Shown piece by piece: positions 26,563 to 36,782 of a DNA stretch of 64,000 bases (position 1 is its first letter; every line of letters starts with the position of its first letter). A program made the position numbers and the translations under genes. The notes beneath the pieces were generated by a model, which saw only the letters and a list, made by a program, of their open reading frames with translations, did no database searches and was not told the DNA's origin. This stretch comes from Phoenicibacter congonensis (GTDB lineage Bacteria > Actinomycetota > Coriobacteriia > Coriobacteriales > Eggerthellaceae), in the NCBI RefSeq assembly GCF_900169485.1, contig NZ_LT821227.1:1178001-1242000 (forward strand), read 5' to 3'.

Positions 26563-27468
26563 CTACTCCTTTCCATCTTTACCGCAAACGACTTTCATAT
26601 AGGACTCGCAACATCCCTTAGCAATTTCTCGAACACGGAGAATGTATGATTGACGCTCAGTTGCCGAAATCATTCCTCGGGCATCGAGCAAGTTAAATGT
26701 GTGGCAGCATTTCAAAACTGAATCATATGCTGGAAGTGGCAAATCTTTGCTCAAAAGATCGTTAGCCTCTTCTTCCCTTTTCTCAAATTCCTCTAGCAAG
26801 AACTGAGGATTTGATTCTTCAAAGTTATATCTTGAGAATTGTTTTTCGTTGTTTAGATAAACGTCTCCATAGGTGTAAACATGACCTTCGGCATCGCGAG
26901 CCCACTCAATATCAAACACGTTGTCGACACCTTGGACAAACATTGTGAGACGCTCAAGACCATAAGCAAGCTCCGCTGGAACAGGGAATGTCTCGAAGCC
27001 ACCAACTTGCTGGAAATAGGTAAACTGAGTTACCTCCATGCCGTCAATCCAAACTTCCCAACCAAGACCCCAAGCGCCAAGAGTTGGGCTTTCCCAGTCG
27101 TCTTCAACAAAACGAACGTCGTGCTTGTGAATGTCAATGCCAATAGCCTTTAAAGAACCAAGATACAAATCTTGTACATCATCTGGAGACGGCTGCAAGA
27201 TGACCTGGAATTGATAGTAAAACTGCAAGCGGTTTGGATTTTCGCCATAGCGTCCATCTGCAGGTCGTCTGCATCCTTGAACATAGGCAGTCTTCCATTT
27301 CTCTCCTGCTAAAGTGCGAAGTGTTGTTGCAGGAGCGTTGGTACCGGCGCCAACCTCGTTGTCGTATGGCTGCAAGATAACACAACCTTGCTCGGACCAA
27401 TACTTTTGAAGATTCATTACGACTTCTTGGAAAGTCAATGAACCCTCTCTGGCTTTTCTGCGCTCCAT
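26563..27468 (-). CDS. glyQ: Glycyl-tRNA synthetase, alpha subunit
   Basis: A 301-residue alpha subunit carrying the class II catalytic site that joins glycine to tRNA-Gly. [57 protein letters not shown] and [12 protein letters not shown] are invariant family blocks. The stop codon is TAG, and the glyS Shine-Dalgarno overlaps it. It follows lepB after 18 bases, so it belongs to the trmD-lepB transcript or one starting nearby. Confidence 0.96.
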   Translation of the reverse strand: MERRKAREGSLTFQEVVMNLQKYWSEQGCVILQPYDNEVGAGTNAPATTLRTLAGEKWKTAYVQGCRRPADGRYGENPNRLQFYYQFQVILQPSPDDVQDLYLGSLKAIGIDIHKHDVRFVEDDWESPTLGAWGLGWEVWIDGMEVTQFTYFQQVGGFETFPVPAELAYGLERLTMFVQGVDNVFDIEWARDAEGHVYTYGDVYLNNEKQFSRYNFEESNPQFLLEEFEKREEEANDLLSKDLPLPAYDSVLKCCHTFNLLDARGMISATERQSYILRVREIAKGCCESYMKVVCGKDGKE

Positions 27469-27486
27469 AGCTCAAATTCCTTTCTT

Positions 27487-28053
27487 CTAAATTAAATGTA
27501 TGTGGTTAAGCGGCCAATACACTACAAACGCACGCGCTTGAATTGTTTCGACAGCAATAGCACCAAAATATCTCGAATCTTGCGAGTTAGTTCGGTTATC
27601 ACCCATCACAAACACATAACCATCAGGAACAACATATGGGTAGGAACTAATCGCAATTGAGTTCGCAAGCGGGCGAGACTCTTTTCCGTTAGTATAATCT
27701 TCTTCAACAACTTTTCCATCGACCACAAGGTTTCCATCAACAAAATTTACAGTTTGGCCACTTGTAGCAACTACTCTTTTTATAAGTAGTCTTGAAGGAG
27801 TTTGGGGGTCGTTAAAAGTCACAACATCACCAACTGCAGGCTCACGAAAGTGGTAGCTGACTTTTTCTCCGAAAACATTGTCTCCAGTCATGATTGTGTC
27901 TTCCATTGAACCAGTTGGAATTGTGAAAGGTTCGATGACAAATTGCCTAAGCAGCATGGAGAAGATAAAAATCAGCGCAGCGCACACCACCACCCAAACA
28001 ACAGAACCCAAAAAGTTAGTCGCTTTTGAATTTGCGTGATCGCCTTCAAACAA
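27487..28053 (-). CDS. lepB: Signal peptidase I
   Basis: A 188-residue type I signal peptidase that removes Sec signal peptides at the outer face of the membrane. One N-terminal transmembrane helix (VVWVVVCAALIFIFSMLL) is followed by the catalytic Ser in PTGSMEDTI, the catalytic Lys in RLLIKRVVA, and the box GDNRTNSQDSRYFG. The start is the TTG at 28053 with GGGAG seven bases upstream. The gene lies between trmD and glyQ. Confidence 0.95.
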   Translation of the reverse strand: MFEGDHANSKATNFLGSVVWVVVCAALIFIFSMLLRQFVIEPFTIPTGSMEDTIMTGDNVFGEKVSYHFREPAVGDVVTFNDPQTPSRLLIKRVVATSGQTVNFVDGNLVVDGKVVEEDYTNGKESRPLANSIAISSYPYVVPDGYVFVMGDNRTNSQDSRYFGAIAVETIQARAFVVYWPLNHIHLI

Positions 28054-28107
28054 TTAAATTCTCCCAGAGTGGAATATTTATCAAGATGAGAAAAAATTAT
28101 ACGTTAT

Positions 28108-28914
28108 TTAAACAGTGGGCGCATGCGCTACGTGCTTTACTTTATCGAGCATTTTTAGATCTTCAGTCGACAAAAGATTGTCTCTAAGTGCCCTCTCGAT
28201 TAAATCGGGCCTTGAATTCCATGTTCGTCTTATGCTTGATTCCCTATTAAATTTATCGATTTTACTGTCATTTCCGCTAAGGAGAACACTTGGCACATCC
28301 ATTCCTCGATAGGAGTCAGGACGTGTATATTGAGGTTGCTCAAGCAAATAATCAGAGAATGACTCATTGATAGCACCTGTTTCAGCACCCAAAACACCAG
28401 GAATTTTTCTCACCGTCGCGTCAATTATCACAGTTGAGGCGAGCTCACCAGAAGTTAGCACATAATCACCAATCGAAACGACATCATCAGCTAATGCATA
28501 AACCCGCTCATCAAGTCCCTCGTAATGACCACAGATAAAAAGAAGATGTTTTTCTAAAGACAATTCACACGCAAGCCTGTCATCAAATGTCCTTCCTTGA
28601 GGACCCGCAATAATAACTCTCACGTTTTTGTTAGCTGATTTCTTTCCAGACAAATAATCAGAAATTCGCAAAGAAACTTCTTCTTTACCAATGAGCTCTT
28701 CGGCCGCCTCATAAATGGGCTCGCACTTCATGAGCAAGCCAACACCACCGCCATAGACATAATCGTCAGTTGTCCTGTGAGCATCGTGTGTCCAATTTCG
28801 CAAGTTGTGCGCATGAAATTCGAGATAACCATTGTTTTGAGCGCGCATCATTATTGATTCGCTCATGTGTGAATCAAAAATGTGCGGAAATGTTGTCAGG
28901 CAATCAATTCTCAT
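28108..28914 (-). CDS. trmD: tRNA (guanine37-N1)-methyltransferase
   Basis: A 268-residue SPOUT-class methyltransferase that makes m1G37 and prevents frameshifting. The N-terminus MRIDCLTTFPHIFDSHMSES, YGGGVGLLMKCEPIY, the knot sequences AGPQGRTFDD and CGHYEGLDERVY, and SIGDYVLTSGELA are conserved. TRPDSYRGMDVPSVLLSG leads into the C-terminal domain. It lies in the classical rpsP-rimM-trmD order. Confidence 0.96.
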   Translation of the reverse strand: MRIDCLTTFPHIFDSHMSESIMMRAQNNGYLEFHAHNLRNWTHDAHRTTDDYVYGGGVGLLMKCEPIYEAAEELIGKEEVSLRISDYLSGKKSANKNVRVIIAGPQGRTFDDRLACELSLEKHLLFICGHYEGLDERVYALADDVVSIGDYVLTSGELASTVIIDATVRKIPGVLGAETGAINESFSDYLLEQPQYTRPDSYRGMDVPSVLLSGNDSKIDKFNRESSIRRTWNSRPDLIERALRDNLLSTEDLKMLDKVKHVAHAPTV

Positions 28915-28917
28915 TAA

Positions 28918-29439
28918 TTAAATAAAACTATCAGGCATAACTAAAGTGATGAGTTGTTTGTCGTCATCAATGTCAACTATTAAATCATCATGCAAAACAA
29001 TTTGAGTTTCTCTGCCACCTGTGTGAGAAATTGCCAATAGTTGCGTTGGCATTTCAATCACATCATCAATTTCTAAAATGTCTCCAGTTTTTGAATTTTT
29101 AACACTCCAGCCAACAAAACGTAAATTTTCAGGCTGTTTTAGGGAACATGCGTCAGCTTCGCTAACAATCAAATGCATTCCATCAAGCTCATGAAGAACA
29201 TCACAGGTCAAAGTTTCTTGAAAAGAAACACTAAAACTGCCTGAGAATTCACCGACTTTTCCAATATGCAGTTTTCTGGGGACATCTATTTTTGGAGGAA
29301 CTAAAAAAACTTCTAGCCCAACTTCTGGAACAAAAGAAATGTCTGTGCACTCAAGAGCACAGACATTTATAAATTTTTTTCTAAAACGAACAGTGCAAAT
29401 GTCACACCAATCGCTCTTTTGGAATTCTGAGTTAATCAA
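28918..29439 (-). CDS. rimM: Ribosome maturation factor RimM (divergent)
   Basis: A 173-residue protein placed as RimM by its position between rpsP-khpA and trmD and by fold-level matches. VGLEVFLVPP, SVSFQETLTCDVLHELDGMHLIVSEAD and the C-terminal PRC-like DILEIDDVIEMPTQLLAI with IVDIDDDKQLITLVMPD all fit. The usual N-terminal HGxRGE motif is not present: the corresponding segment reads ICTVRFRKKFINVCALECTD. The start is the TTG at 29439, overlapping the khpA end by eight bases. RimM aids 30S maturation by binding S19. Confidence 0.78.
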   Translation of the reverse strand: MINSEFQKSDWCDICTVRFRKKFINVCALECTDISFVPEVGLEVFLVPPKIDVPRKLHIGKVGEFSGSFSVSFQETLTCDVLHELDGMHLIVSEADACSLKQPENLRFVGWSVKNSKTGDILEIDDVIEMPTQLLAISHTGGRETQIVLHDDLIVDIDDDKQLITLVMPDSFI

Positions 29440-29686
29440 CTAACTCAACGTCCACGTGCACATCTGACTTTAAAGCGCAAGCACGTGCAAGCCTGCGAAT
29501 TGACTTAATAATGTGGCCTTCTTTTCCAATAATGTGACCGACATCTGATTCGTCCACATTGATTTCAATTGAAATGTCACCATTGTCGCTTTCTGACGAA
29601 ACAATGTTAACAGCGTCTTTATTGTCAACAATGCTTGTGACTAGATATTCAACAAGTCCACTAACGTTCTCACAAACGGAGGACAT
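29432..29686 (-). CDS. khpA: KH-domain RNA-binding protein KhpA
   Basis: An 84-residue single KH domain. VGHIIGKEGHIIKSIRRLARA (here a GxxGxxG-type GKEG loop) contacts single-stranded RNA; ISIEINVDESD is the preceding strand. KhpA proteins lie between rpsP and rimM in most Gram-positive bacteria and affect cell size and translation. The ATG at 29686 overlaps the rpsP stop by one base (TAATG). Confidence 0.92.
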   Translation of the reverse strand: MSSVCENVSGLVEYLVTSIVDNKDAVNIVSSESDNGDISIEINVDESDVGHIIGKEGHIIKSIRRLARACALKSDVHVDVELVD

Positions 29687-29931
29687 TATTTGTTGTCCTT
29701 TTTGTAATTCTCATAAAGGCTAGCAACAACGTCTGTCATTTGCGCACCTTGAGAGAGCCACTTGTCGATTGCATCAGTGTCAAATTGAATGACCTTTGGG
29801 CTTGAACAAGGATTATAGCGACCTACTTCCTCAATGAATTTTCCGTCGCGAGGGCAACGTGAGTCAGCAGCAACAATTCTGTAATATGGACGCTTTTTAG
29901 CACCATGTCTTGCGAGACGAATTTTTACCAT
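29686..29931 (-). CDS. rpsP: 30S ribosomal protein S16
   Basis: An 81-residue S16. [41 protein letters not shown] and [11 protein letters not shown] are fully typical. AAGGAGAACG lies 12 bases before the ATG. It opens the rpsP-khpA-rimM-trmD-lepB stretch and lies 96 bases after ffh; a TATAAA-like hexamer sits in that gap but no good -35 is visible. Confidence 0.96.
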   Translation of the reverse strand: MVKIRLARHGAKKRPYYRIVAADSRCPRDGKFIEEVGRYNPCSSPKVIQFDTDAIDKWLSQGAQMTDVVASLYENYKKDNK

Positions 29932-30027
29932 TTTTTAAACGTTCTCCTTAAATTTGTTAAATCATAAGTTTGCAACTTTTATATGATACAAGAAAATCGT
30001 GTTAGGGAATAACAAAGTTTTCTTGCG

Positions 30028-31449
30028 TTAACCCATTTTGTTAGCAAGCTCCATAATATCTTTCATTGAAAGCCCACCTGGCAGTGTTGTGTTTGAAGCG
30101 CGATGCGCTCGCTTCTTCTGCTTTTTGCCACCTTTTCTTGGACGTTTAGACCTAGCTTGCTCTTGTGTGGCGGACATCTTTTTGATCATCTTGCGCATTT
30201 CATTAAAACGCTTTATTAAATTGTTGACATCGGTTACTGTAACACCAGCACCAGAGGCAATCCTTTGGCGCCGCGATGCATTTAGAACATCTGGCGTCAT
30301 GCGTTCTTTTTCTGTCATTGAATCAATAATCACAACCATGTTGTCGAGAGCATGATCATCGACTTGGCCTTGATTTAGATATTTGTCACCGCCAGGGAGT
30401 TGACCAATGAGTTTAGCAACGCCACCCATTTTATTGATTTGAGCGTTGATGGTTTTAAAATCATTGAGTGTGATGTTTCCACGAGCGATGTTTTCTGCTT
30501 CAATTGCTGCTTCTTCATCTTCTTGTGCTTTAACGGCTGCCTCAACAAGAGATACTACATCCCCCATTCCAAGAATTCTTTTTGCAATTCTGTCGGGATG
30601 AAATTCTTCCAACGAATCAGGTTTTTCGCCAGAAGAAATGAACTTAATTGGCTTGCCAGTTACTTCGCGGACAGAAAGAATGCCACCACCTCGTGCATCG
30701 CCGTCAATTTTCGTTAGGATAACGCCATCAAAATCAAGAGCTTCCGAGAAGGCAGAAACAACACCAACAACATCCTGACCGGTCATTGCATCTACGACCA
30801 TCAAAATGTATTCAGGCTTCACAGCCTCTTTGATAGCAATAGATTCATTCATCATGTCTTCATCAACGTGCAGGCGACCAGCAGTGTCGATGATGACTAC
30901 ATCTTTCATTGTGTCGATTGCGTGTTGGACGCCATGTTTTGCAATAACAACAGCATCATTGATGTCTTCCCTAAACACCTTGACACCAATCTCAGCACCT
31001 AAAGTTTCAAGTTGATCTTTAGCCGCTGGACGATAGATGTCGCAGGCAACAAGTAGTGGCGAATGGCCTTCATTTTTGAGCTTGTAGGCAAGTTTTGCAG
31101 CAGCAGTGGTTTTACCTGAGCCCTGCAATCCTGCAAGCATTATGACGTTTGGAATCCTTGAAGAAAATTCAATGCGAGAAGTGGAGGTTCCTAAAAGCTC
31201 AGTTAGCTGATCGAGAACAATTTTGACTACATTTTGAGCAGGAGTCAAAGAATCCATAACTTCGCTCGTCAAACAAAGTTCTTTAGTTTTATTCGTGAAA
31301 TTTTTGACAACTTTGTAGTTAACGTCTGCCTCAAGCAGAGCAAGGCGAATTTCTCGAACAGCAGCCTCAATGTCTTCTTCAGAAAGACGGCCCTTGCCAC
31401 GAAGATTATCAAAAACGGAGGTTAGTTTGTCACTTAAATTTTCAAGCAT
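30028..31449 (-). CDS. ffh: Signal recognition particle protein Ffh
   Basis: A 473-residue SRP GTPase. The N domain is followed by G1 GLQGSGKTTAAAKLA (about residue 106), DTAGRLHVDEDMM, TKIDGDARGGG and the GVTGKPIKF-like closing loop (here REVTGKPIKFISSGEKPD). The Met-rich M domain (MRKMIKKMSATQ) binds signal peptides and 4.5S RNA. A basic linker, RSKRPRKGGKKQKKRAHR, precedes the last helix. It acts with FtsY, encoded directly upstream, in co-translational membrane targeting. Confidence 0.96.
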   Translation of the reverse strand: MLENLSDKLTSVFDNLRGKGRLSEEDIEAAVREIRLALLEADVNYKVVKNFTNKTKELCLTSEVMDSLTPAQNVVKIVLDQLTELLGTSTSRIEFSSRIPNVIMLAGLQGSGKTTAAAKLAYKLKNEGHSPLLVACDIYRPAAKDQLETLGAEIGVKVFREDINDAVVIAKHGVQHAIDTMKDVVIIDTAGRLHVDEDMMNESIAIKEAVKPEYILMVVDAMTGQDVVGVVSAFSEALDFDGVILTKIDGDARGGGILSVREVTGKPIKFISSGEKPDSLEEFHPDRIAKRILGMGDVVSLVEAAVKAQEDEEAAIEAENIARGNITLNDFKTINAQINKMGGVAKLIGQLPGGDKYLNQGQVDDHALDNMVVIIDSMTEKERMTPDVLNASRRQRIASGAGVTVTDVNNLIKRFNEMRKMIKKMSATQEQARSKRPRKGGKKQKKRAHRASNTTLPGGLSMKDIMELANKMG

Positions 31450-31466
31450 AAAAACAAACCTTCTTT

Positions 31467-32393
31467 CTATTCGTTGAAGCGATCATCAAAAGAGCCAATG
31501 AGTGCTTTTGCAAATTCATCAGCTTTAAAGTCTTTTAAGTCATCAATCCCCTCACCCACACCAATTTTATAAATTGGAAGATTGAGTTTAGATGAAATTT
31601 GAACAGCGATGCCAGCCTTAGCAGTTCCATCAAGTTTAGTGATTATGAGGCCATCTAAATTGAGTGCCTGGTTAAACTTCTCTGCTTGAGTGAGGCCATT
31701 TTGTCCAGTTGTAGCATCGATTACAAGAATTGTGTAAACGTCCATGTTGGCTCGCTTGCGCACAACATTCACAACTTTTTCAAGTTCGCGCATCAAATCA
31801 TCGCTTGTGTGGAGGCGTCCCGCAGTATCAATCAAGACAAGATCACTACCAAGCTCATCAGCCGCTTCAAGAGTCGAATAGCAAACACTTGCAGGATCTG
31901 CCCCTCGTTTGCCAGAAATGATTTTTACATCTGCTCTTTCTGCCCACACCTCAAGCTGTTCAATGGCAGCAGCGCGAAATGTGTCAGCACTGCCCAAAAT
32001 GACACTTTTGCCAGCATATTTGGCCTCTTTAGCTAGCTTTCCGACAGTAGTTGTTTTTCCTGTGCCATTAATTCCAACAAACAAAACACATGCTTTAGGC
32101 AAGTTAAAGATGTCAACCTCAGGGGCACTAAACTGAGCAGCAATTCTTTTATCAAGCTCGTCTAAAACAGCATAGGCGTGAGGCAACCCCTTAGCTGTTG
32201 CGTCATAGCGAAGCTCCTCCACAATTTTCTCAGCAACATCAGCACCAAGATCACTTAAGATCAAAACCTCAAGCAAATCATCCCAAAAATCATCATTTAG
32301 CTCTGGTCCGCGATCGAGAAGAAAATTTACTTGTTCTTTAAAAGACTCTCTTGTTTTTTTAAGACCTCTTTGTAATGATTCAAAAAATGCCAT
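31467..32393 (-). CDS. ftsY: Signal recognition particle receptor FtsY
   Basis: A 308-residue SRP receptor GTPase: N domain, then G1 GINGTGKTTTVGKLA, DTFRAAAIEQLEVWAERA, DTAGRLHTSDDLM, TKLDGTAKAG and the closing GVGEGIDDLKDF. It lacks the long acidic A domain of E. coli FtsY, as in other short forms. It lies between smc (17 bases) and ffh (17 bases), a common Gram-positive arrangement. Confidence 0.96.
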   Translation of the reverse strand: MAFFESLQRGLKKTRESFKEQVNFLLDRGPELNDDFWDDLLEVLILSDLGADVAEKIVEELRYDATAKGLPHAYAVLDELDKRIAAQFSAPEVDIFNLPKACVLFVGINGTGKTTTVGKLAKEAKYAGKSVILGSADTFRAAAIEQLEVWAERADVKIISGKRGADPASVCYSTLEAADELGSDLVLIDTAGRLHTSDDLMRELEKVVNVVRKRANMDVYTILVIDATTGQNGLTQAEKFNQALNLDGLIITKLDGTAKAGIAVQISSKLNLPIYKIGVGEGIDDLKDFKADEFAKALIGSFDDRFNE

Positions 32394-32410
32394 GTAAAAC
32401 CCCCAGTAAT

Positions 32411-35400
32411 TTATTCATCATTAAGAGCAAAGGCACTAAGCTTCTGCGAAATTACTTTTGTGATGCCATCTTCTTGCATTGAGACACCAAACAAAACATC
32501 AGCCATTTCCATTGTCCGCCTTTGATGCGTTATGAAAATAAACTGTGTTTCTTCTCTCATATTATCAATGTATGAAAGCATTCTTGACAAGTTAGTGTCG
32601 TCTAGCGCTGCCTCAACCTCGTCAAGTACATAAAAAGGTGTGTGTCTTGTGCTATAGAGCGCAAACAAAAAAGACAGCGCAACAAGCGATTTCTCGCCTC
32701 CTGAAAGAAGCGATATTTTTTTAATTCGTTTACCAGCTGGATTTGCGGAAATCAAAACACCAGATTCGTCTATGTTCTCAGGATTCGTGAGCTTGAGTTC
32801 ACCAAACCCACCAGGGAACAGTTCTGTAAACACTTTTTTGAAATTCCGATTAACATTTTCAAAAGTCTTTTCGAACTGCTCTTTGAAACGCTTTTCAATT
32901 AATGCATTGATTTTTTCTATGGCTGAAATAGATTCTTTAATGTCTTCTAAATTTGAATTCATGAAGTCAAATCTGTCTTGCAATGCCTCATAATCGGCGC
33001 GTGCAGCAAGGTCAATAGAGCCAAGCTTTGTCATCTTTGTGTTAAGTTCATTTGCAACTGATTCAACTTCATCTCTGTTTTGCAACTCAGGCATTGAAAG
33101 CGCATCCATTAAAGAGCCTTCAAAATTCGACTCAATGCGTTCAGTAGCTGACTCAAGAGCTATGTCAATTTTTGTCAATTCAACTCTATTTGCACTAATT
33201 TTCTCGAAACATTCATCTTTTTTGTCAGTTTTTGCCGCAACTTCATTTCGACAATCAGAAAGTCTGGAAAAAAGAGAGGAAATGTGCTCTTCGTTTTTTG
33301 GATCATTAAAATCAAAAAGATGCGCCTTATTCCTAAATGTCGATTCAAGATTCGAAAGAATCTGTATCATATCTTGAATGTTTGCTGCTCTAAAGCCCAC
33401 ACCTCGTTTCTCACGTTCAAGATGAGAAATGCGTTTGTTGAGAGTGTGTTCACGTGATTTTTGAGAAGACTGAAGTCTGGAATAATAGGTACACCTCTCA
33501 TCAAGCACAGCAAGCTCGGGCTTGTGAATGTTAAGTTGTGAGTTAAATTCGCTAATGTCATCAGCAAGCGCATCTCGCGCAGCCATGAGACGACTCATTT
33601 CGCTATTAGCTGAGCTTTCAAGCTCTCCTTCACGAGAAAGTTCATCCCGAAGAATATCAATATCATCTGTTTTTAAAACAACAATTTCACTATCGGCTAT
33701 TTCTTTATTCAGATCGCCTAAAGTCTCAATGGTGTCTTCTAATTCCTTGCTTTTATTTTTATAGTCCGATTTGCTTGCATCAAGTTTGGCATTAACTTCT
33801 GCTAGTTTTTGAGAATAGCTTAAAGAATTTGCCTGGGCATCTCCAAGGGCACCTGCTGCAATTCTAGCTTTTTCAGTTAGTTCACAAACACACTTTTCGC
33901 TTTCTTTTAAAGCAGTTTTTATGTCTTCGATTTGGCGAGCACGATGCAAAATACCATTATCATGGGCAGCCGACTTTGAACTAAAGCTAACAACTCCATT
34001 TGCCCAAACAACGTCACATTCTTTTGTAGCAAACGTTAGGTTTTCATTTAATCTAGATTTTGCGATGCAATCCTCAATGCTCTCGCACACAAACACATTG
34101 CCAAGCAAGCAATTTATGATTTGCATTACGGCATCATTTCCTGAAATGTGACAGGTCAGCTTGTCGCACTTTTCACAATCGCCGTGAACAGACACACTTT
34201 TTGGTGCAATTAGAGATAGGGCAAAATCGGCATTTTGAGGAATCTCTCGCAACACTTGCAAAGCTTCATCTAAAGAACTAACTGTTAGAGAATCGGTGAG
34301 CTTGCTCAAAAGACCTTCACACAAACTCTCATAGCCTTTTTCAACATGAATTTGCTTGAACAAATAGTTGTTCTCAGTCAAGCTGTTGCTGGAGTCAACA
34401 AAGCGAGAAACAGACGAACTAACATCTTGTGATTTCGAAATCTTTTCCAAAGCTTTTAGCTGAGCTTGGCAAGAATCTTGCTCGATTCTTGCTTTTGAAA
34501 GCGCTTCTTCTGCAGCGATTTTAGCTTTGTTGCAACTAATGACAACCTGCTTTGCAGACTCATCACTTTGCCTTAAACTCTCCTGTAAATCGCTTGCGTT
34601 GTCAATGCTAGTTTTTTGAGTATTAAGAGTCTCTCTTAAAGACGATATCTTTTTCTCAAGAGAATCTTTTTTTTCATTTAAAAACTGAAGTCTTGCTTTT
34701 TCCCCTTCCATCTCAGCAATAGCCCGAGAGATTTGTTCTTGTAACAAACGAACCTGTTTTGAGTGAATAGACTGCTTTTCTTTTACTTGAGAAATTTCTT
34801 CGTCAAAGCATGCTTTCTTTTTATTAACTTCATCAAGACCTGCTTGAACTTCAGACACCTTCTGTGCAAGTTTTTCTTTTCTCTCGTTAGCTTCGTCAAA
34901 ATTTTTGATGGTGTCTGTCTGCTTTTTTTGCAGAACTGCCAATTCCACACACGCTGATTGAGCATCTCGAGAAATTCTCTGAGATTCATCACGCGTCTGA
35001 TCAAGAGATCGATCTAAAAGCATCAAAACGCTTTCAAGACGCGAAAGAAGTTCATTATATTTTCTAAATTCACCGCTTTGTTTGCCTCGAATTTCGTTTT
35101 CAGTTTTTATTTGTTCTGTTAGTTCTGTAATCTGAACATTAATCTTGCTAATGTCTTCATCAAGAGACTTGAGGCACAAATCGAGATTCGTTATGTTCGA
35201 CGCAACATCTTGTTTAGATTTTGTTGACCGACGATAATCATCAACAGCTAGTTCAAGGTTAGCACGCATCAAATCGTCTTTGATCTCAAGATAGGTGTCT
35301 GCCTTTTTAGCTCGACGACGCAAAGGGACAAGCTGACGTTCAATTTCGGTCGTCACGTCATTTATTCTGTCAAAATTAGCTTGCATAGAATCAAGCTTGC

Positions 35401-35935
35401 GCATTGACTTTTCTTTTTTCTGCTTGTCTTTTAGAATTCCTGCAACTTCCTCGATGATGCATTTTAGCTGCATCTCATCGAAAGAAAGAACGGAGTCAAG
35501 CGAGCCCTGAGAAATGATGGAATGAGTTCCTTCACCAAGACCTGAATCGTGCAATATGTTTAAAACATCGAGGCGGCGAACGGGCGCATCATTTAGCCAA
35601 TAGTCGCTCTCACCGCTTCTATACATCCTTCTTGTAATTTCAACTTGAGAATAATCGATGTTTAATGTGCCATCTGAATTGTCAAGACAAAGGCTAACTT
35701 CTGCCATTGCAGCACGTGATTTGTTTTTCGTACCAGCAAAAATAACATCTTGCATCGACTCGCCGCGAATGTTTTTAGCACTGCGCTCCCCTAAAACCCA
35801 CAAAATAGCATCTGAAATGTTTGATTTGCCTGATCCATTTGGGCCCACGACGCACGAAATTCCAGGCTCAAAATCGAGCGTAGTCTTCTTCGCAAAAGAC
35901 TTAAAACCTTTTAAAGTTAGTGACTTTAGATACAT
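32411..35935 (-). CDS. smc: Chromosome segregation ATPase Smc
   Basis: A 1174-residue SMC protein. The N-terminal head has Walker A GPNGSGKSNISDAI (residues 31-44). Two long coiled-coil arms flank a hinge at about residues 500-650 (SLCEGLLSKLTDSLTVSSLDEA onwards). The C-terminal head has the signature LSGGEKSLVALSFLFAL and Walker B PFYVLDEVEAALDD. It compacts and segregates the chromosome with ScpA/ScpB, which are not in this window. The rnc stop lies six bases upstream. Confidence 0.97.
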   Translation of the reverse strand: MYLKSLTLKGFKSFAKKTTLDFEPGISCVVGPNGSGKSNISDAILWVLGERSAKNIRGESMQDVIFAGTKNKSRAAMAEVSLCLDNSDGTLNIDYSQVEITRRMYRSGESDYWLNDAPVRRLDVLNILHDSGLGEGTHSIISQGSLDSVLSFDEMQLKCIIEEVAGILKDKQKKEKSMRKLDSMQANFDRINDVTTEIERQLVPLRRRAKKADTYLEIKDDLMRANLELAVDDYRRSTKSKQDVASNITNLDLCLKSLDEDISKINVQITELTEQIKTENEIRGKQSGEFRKYNELLSRLESVLMLLDRSLDQTRDESQRISRDAQSACVELAVLQKKQTDTIKNFDEANERKEKLAQKVSEVQAGLDEVNKKKACFDEEISQVKEKQSIHSKQVRLLQEQISRAIAEMEGEKARLQFLNEKKDSLEKKISSLRETLNTQKTSIDNASDLQESLRQSDESAKQVVISCNKAKIAAEEALSKARIEQDSCQAQLKALEKISKSQDVSSSVSRFVDSSNSLTENNYLFKQIHVEKGYESLCEGLLSKLTDSLTVSSLDEALQVLREIPQNADFALSLIAPKSVSVHGDCEKCDKLTCHISGNDAVMQIINCLLGNVFVCESIEDCIAKSRLNENLTFATKECDVVWANGVVSFSSKSAAHDNGILHRARQIEDIKTALKESEKCVCELTEKARIAAGALGDAQANSLSYSQKLAEVNAKLDASKSDYKNKSKELEDTIETLGDLNKEIADSEIVVLKTDDIDILRDELSREGELESSANSEMSRLMAARDALADDISEFNSQLNIHKPELAVLDERCTYYSRLQSSQKSREHTLNKRISHLEREKRGVGFRAANIQDMIQILSNLESTFRNKAHLFDFNDPKNEEHISSLFSRLSDCRNEVAAKTDKKDECFEKISANRVELTKIDIALESATERIESNFEGSLMDALSMPELQNRDEVESVANELNTKMTKLGSIDLAARADYEALQDRFDFMNSNLEDIKESISAIEKINALIEKRFKEQFEKTFENVNRNFKKVFTELFPGGFGELKLTNPENIDESGVLISANPAGKRIKKISLLSGGEKSLVALSFLFALYSTRHTPFYVLDEVEAALDDTNLSRMLSYIDNMREETQFIFITHQRRTMEMADVLFGVSMQEDGITKVISQKLSAFALNDE

Positions 35936-35941
35936 TGAGTT

Positions 35942-36745
35942 CTAATTTGAATCAGAAGAATCGTCTTTTTGCTTATCGAGCTTAAATAGCATTTCGGCCG
36001 GGAACTTAAAGCTCGACTTCTTCTTTTTCTTTTCGATTCGTGCAATGTGTTTGTCTAGCTGAGCCATCGAAGCACTAGCCGCATTAGCCTCAGCTTCTTT
36101 CTTCGATTTACCCTTGCCTTTTGCAAGAGCAATTTCTCCTGCAAAAACTTGAGTTACAAAAGTCCTGTCATGTGGAGGACCTTCCATTTTTATCAATTTA
36201 TAGGTTGGAGTAACACCATGAGCTTGCATTTTTTCCTGAAGCATACTCTTAGGATTTTCAGGCTTGTCAGCCATGTGTGCATCCATTTTTGGGATTAAAG
36301 TGTCCAACACAAACTTTTGTGCAGCTTGCATTCCCCCATCCAGAAAAAGCGCTCCGACAACTGCCTCATAGACATTTTCCAGAGCAGAATGCATTCCACG
36401 CTTGCCCGTCCCAGTTTCAGAGGAGCCAAAAACTATTACATTTTTAAATCCTAGGCTGTCGGACAAATCAGAAAGAGTAGACCCGCTAACAAGCGACACT
36501 TTAATTCGCGTGAGACCACCTTCATCCATTTCAGGGAATGACATGTAGGCTTGATGAACCACGATTGCCCCAAGGACAGCATCGCCTAAAAACTCAAGAC
36601 GTTCATAGGAATATTTTACAGGCTTGCCTTCTATGGCGCTTGGGTGCGTAATCGCGCTCAAGATTAAGTCCTGATCATTGAAATGATAGTCAATAATGTC
36701 TTGGACGAGATTGATTTTTTGTTCTTGTTCTGCGCTTAAACTCAT
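35942..36745 (-). CDS. rnc: Ribonuclease III
   Basis: A 267-residue RNase III. The catalytic domain has YERLEFLGDAVLGAIV (signature, acidic metal ligands) and ENVYEAVVGALFLDGG. The double-stranded RNA-binding domain runs from NPKSMLQEKMQAHG to SKKEAEANAA. A charged tail rich in Lys and Asp/Ser (EKKKKKSSFKF to KDDSSDSN) extends beyond the usual end. Start is taken as the ATG at 36745; an in-frame TTG at 36754 is also possible, and neither has a strong Shine-Dalgarno. It processes rRNA and structured mRNAs. Confidence 0.94.
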   Translation of the reverse strand: MSLSAEQEQKINLVQDIIDYHFNDQDLILSAITHPSAIEGKPVKYSYERLEFLGDAVLGAIVVHQAYMSFPEMDEGGLTRIKVSLVSGSTLSDLSDSLGFKNVIVFGSSETGTGKRGMHSALENVYEAVVGALFLDGGMQAAQKFVLDTLIPKMDAHMADKPENPKSMLQEKMQAHGVTPTYKLIKMEGPPHDRTFVTQVFAGEIALAKGKGKSKKEAEANAASASMAQLDKHIARIEKKKKKSSFKFPAEMLFKLDKQKDDSSDSN

Positions 36746-36782
36746 TTGATTCAATTCTTTAAATAACGCTAATCTATAACGT

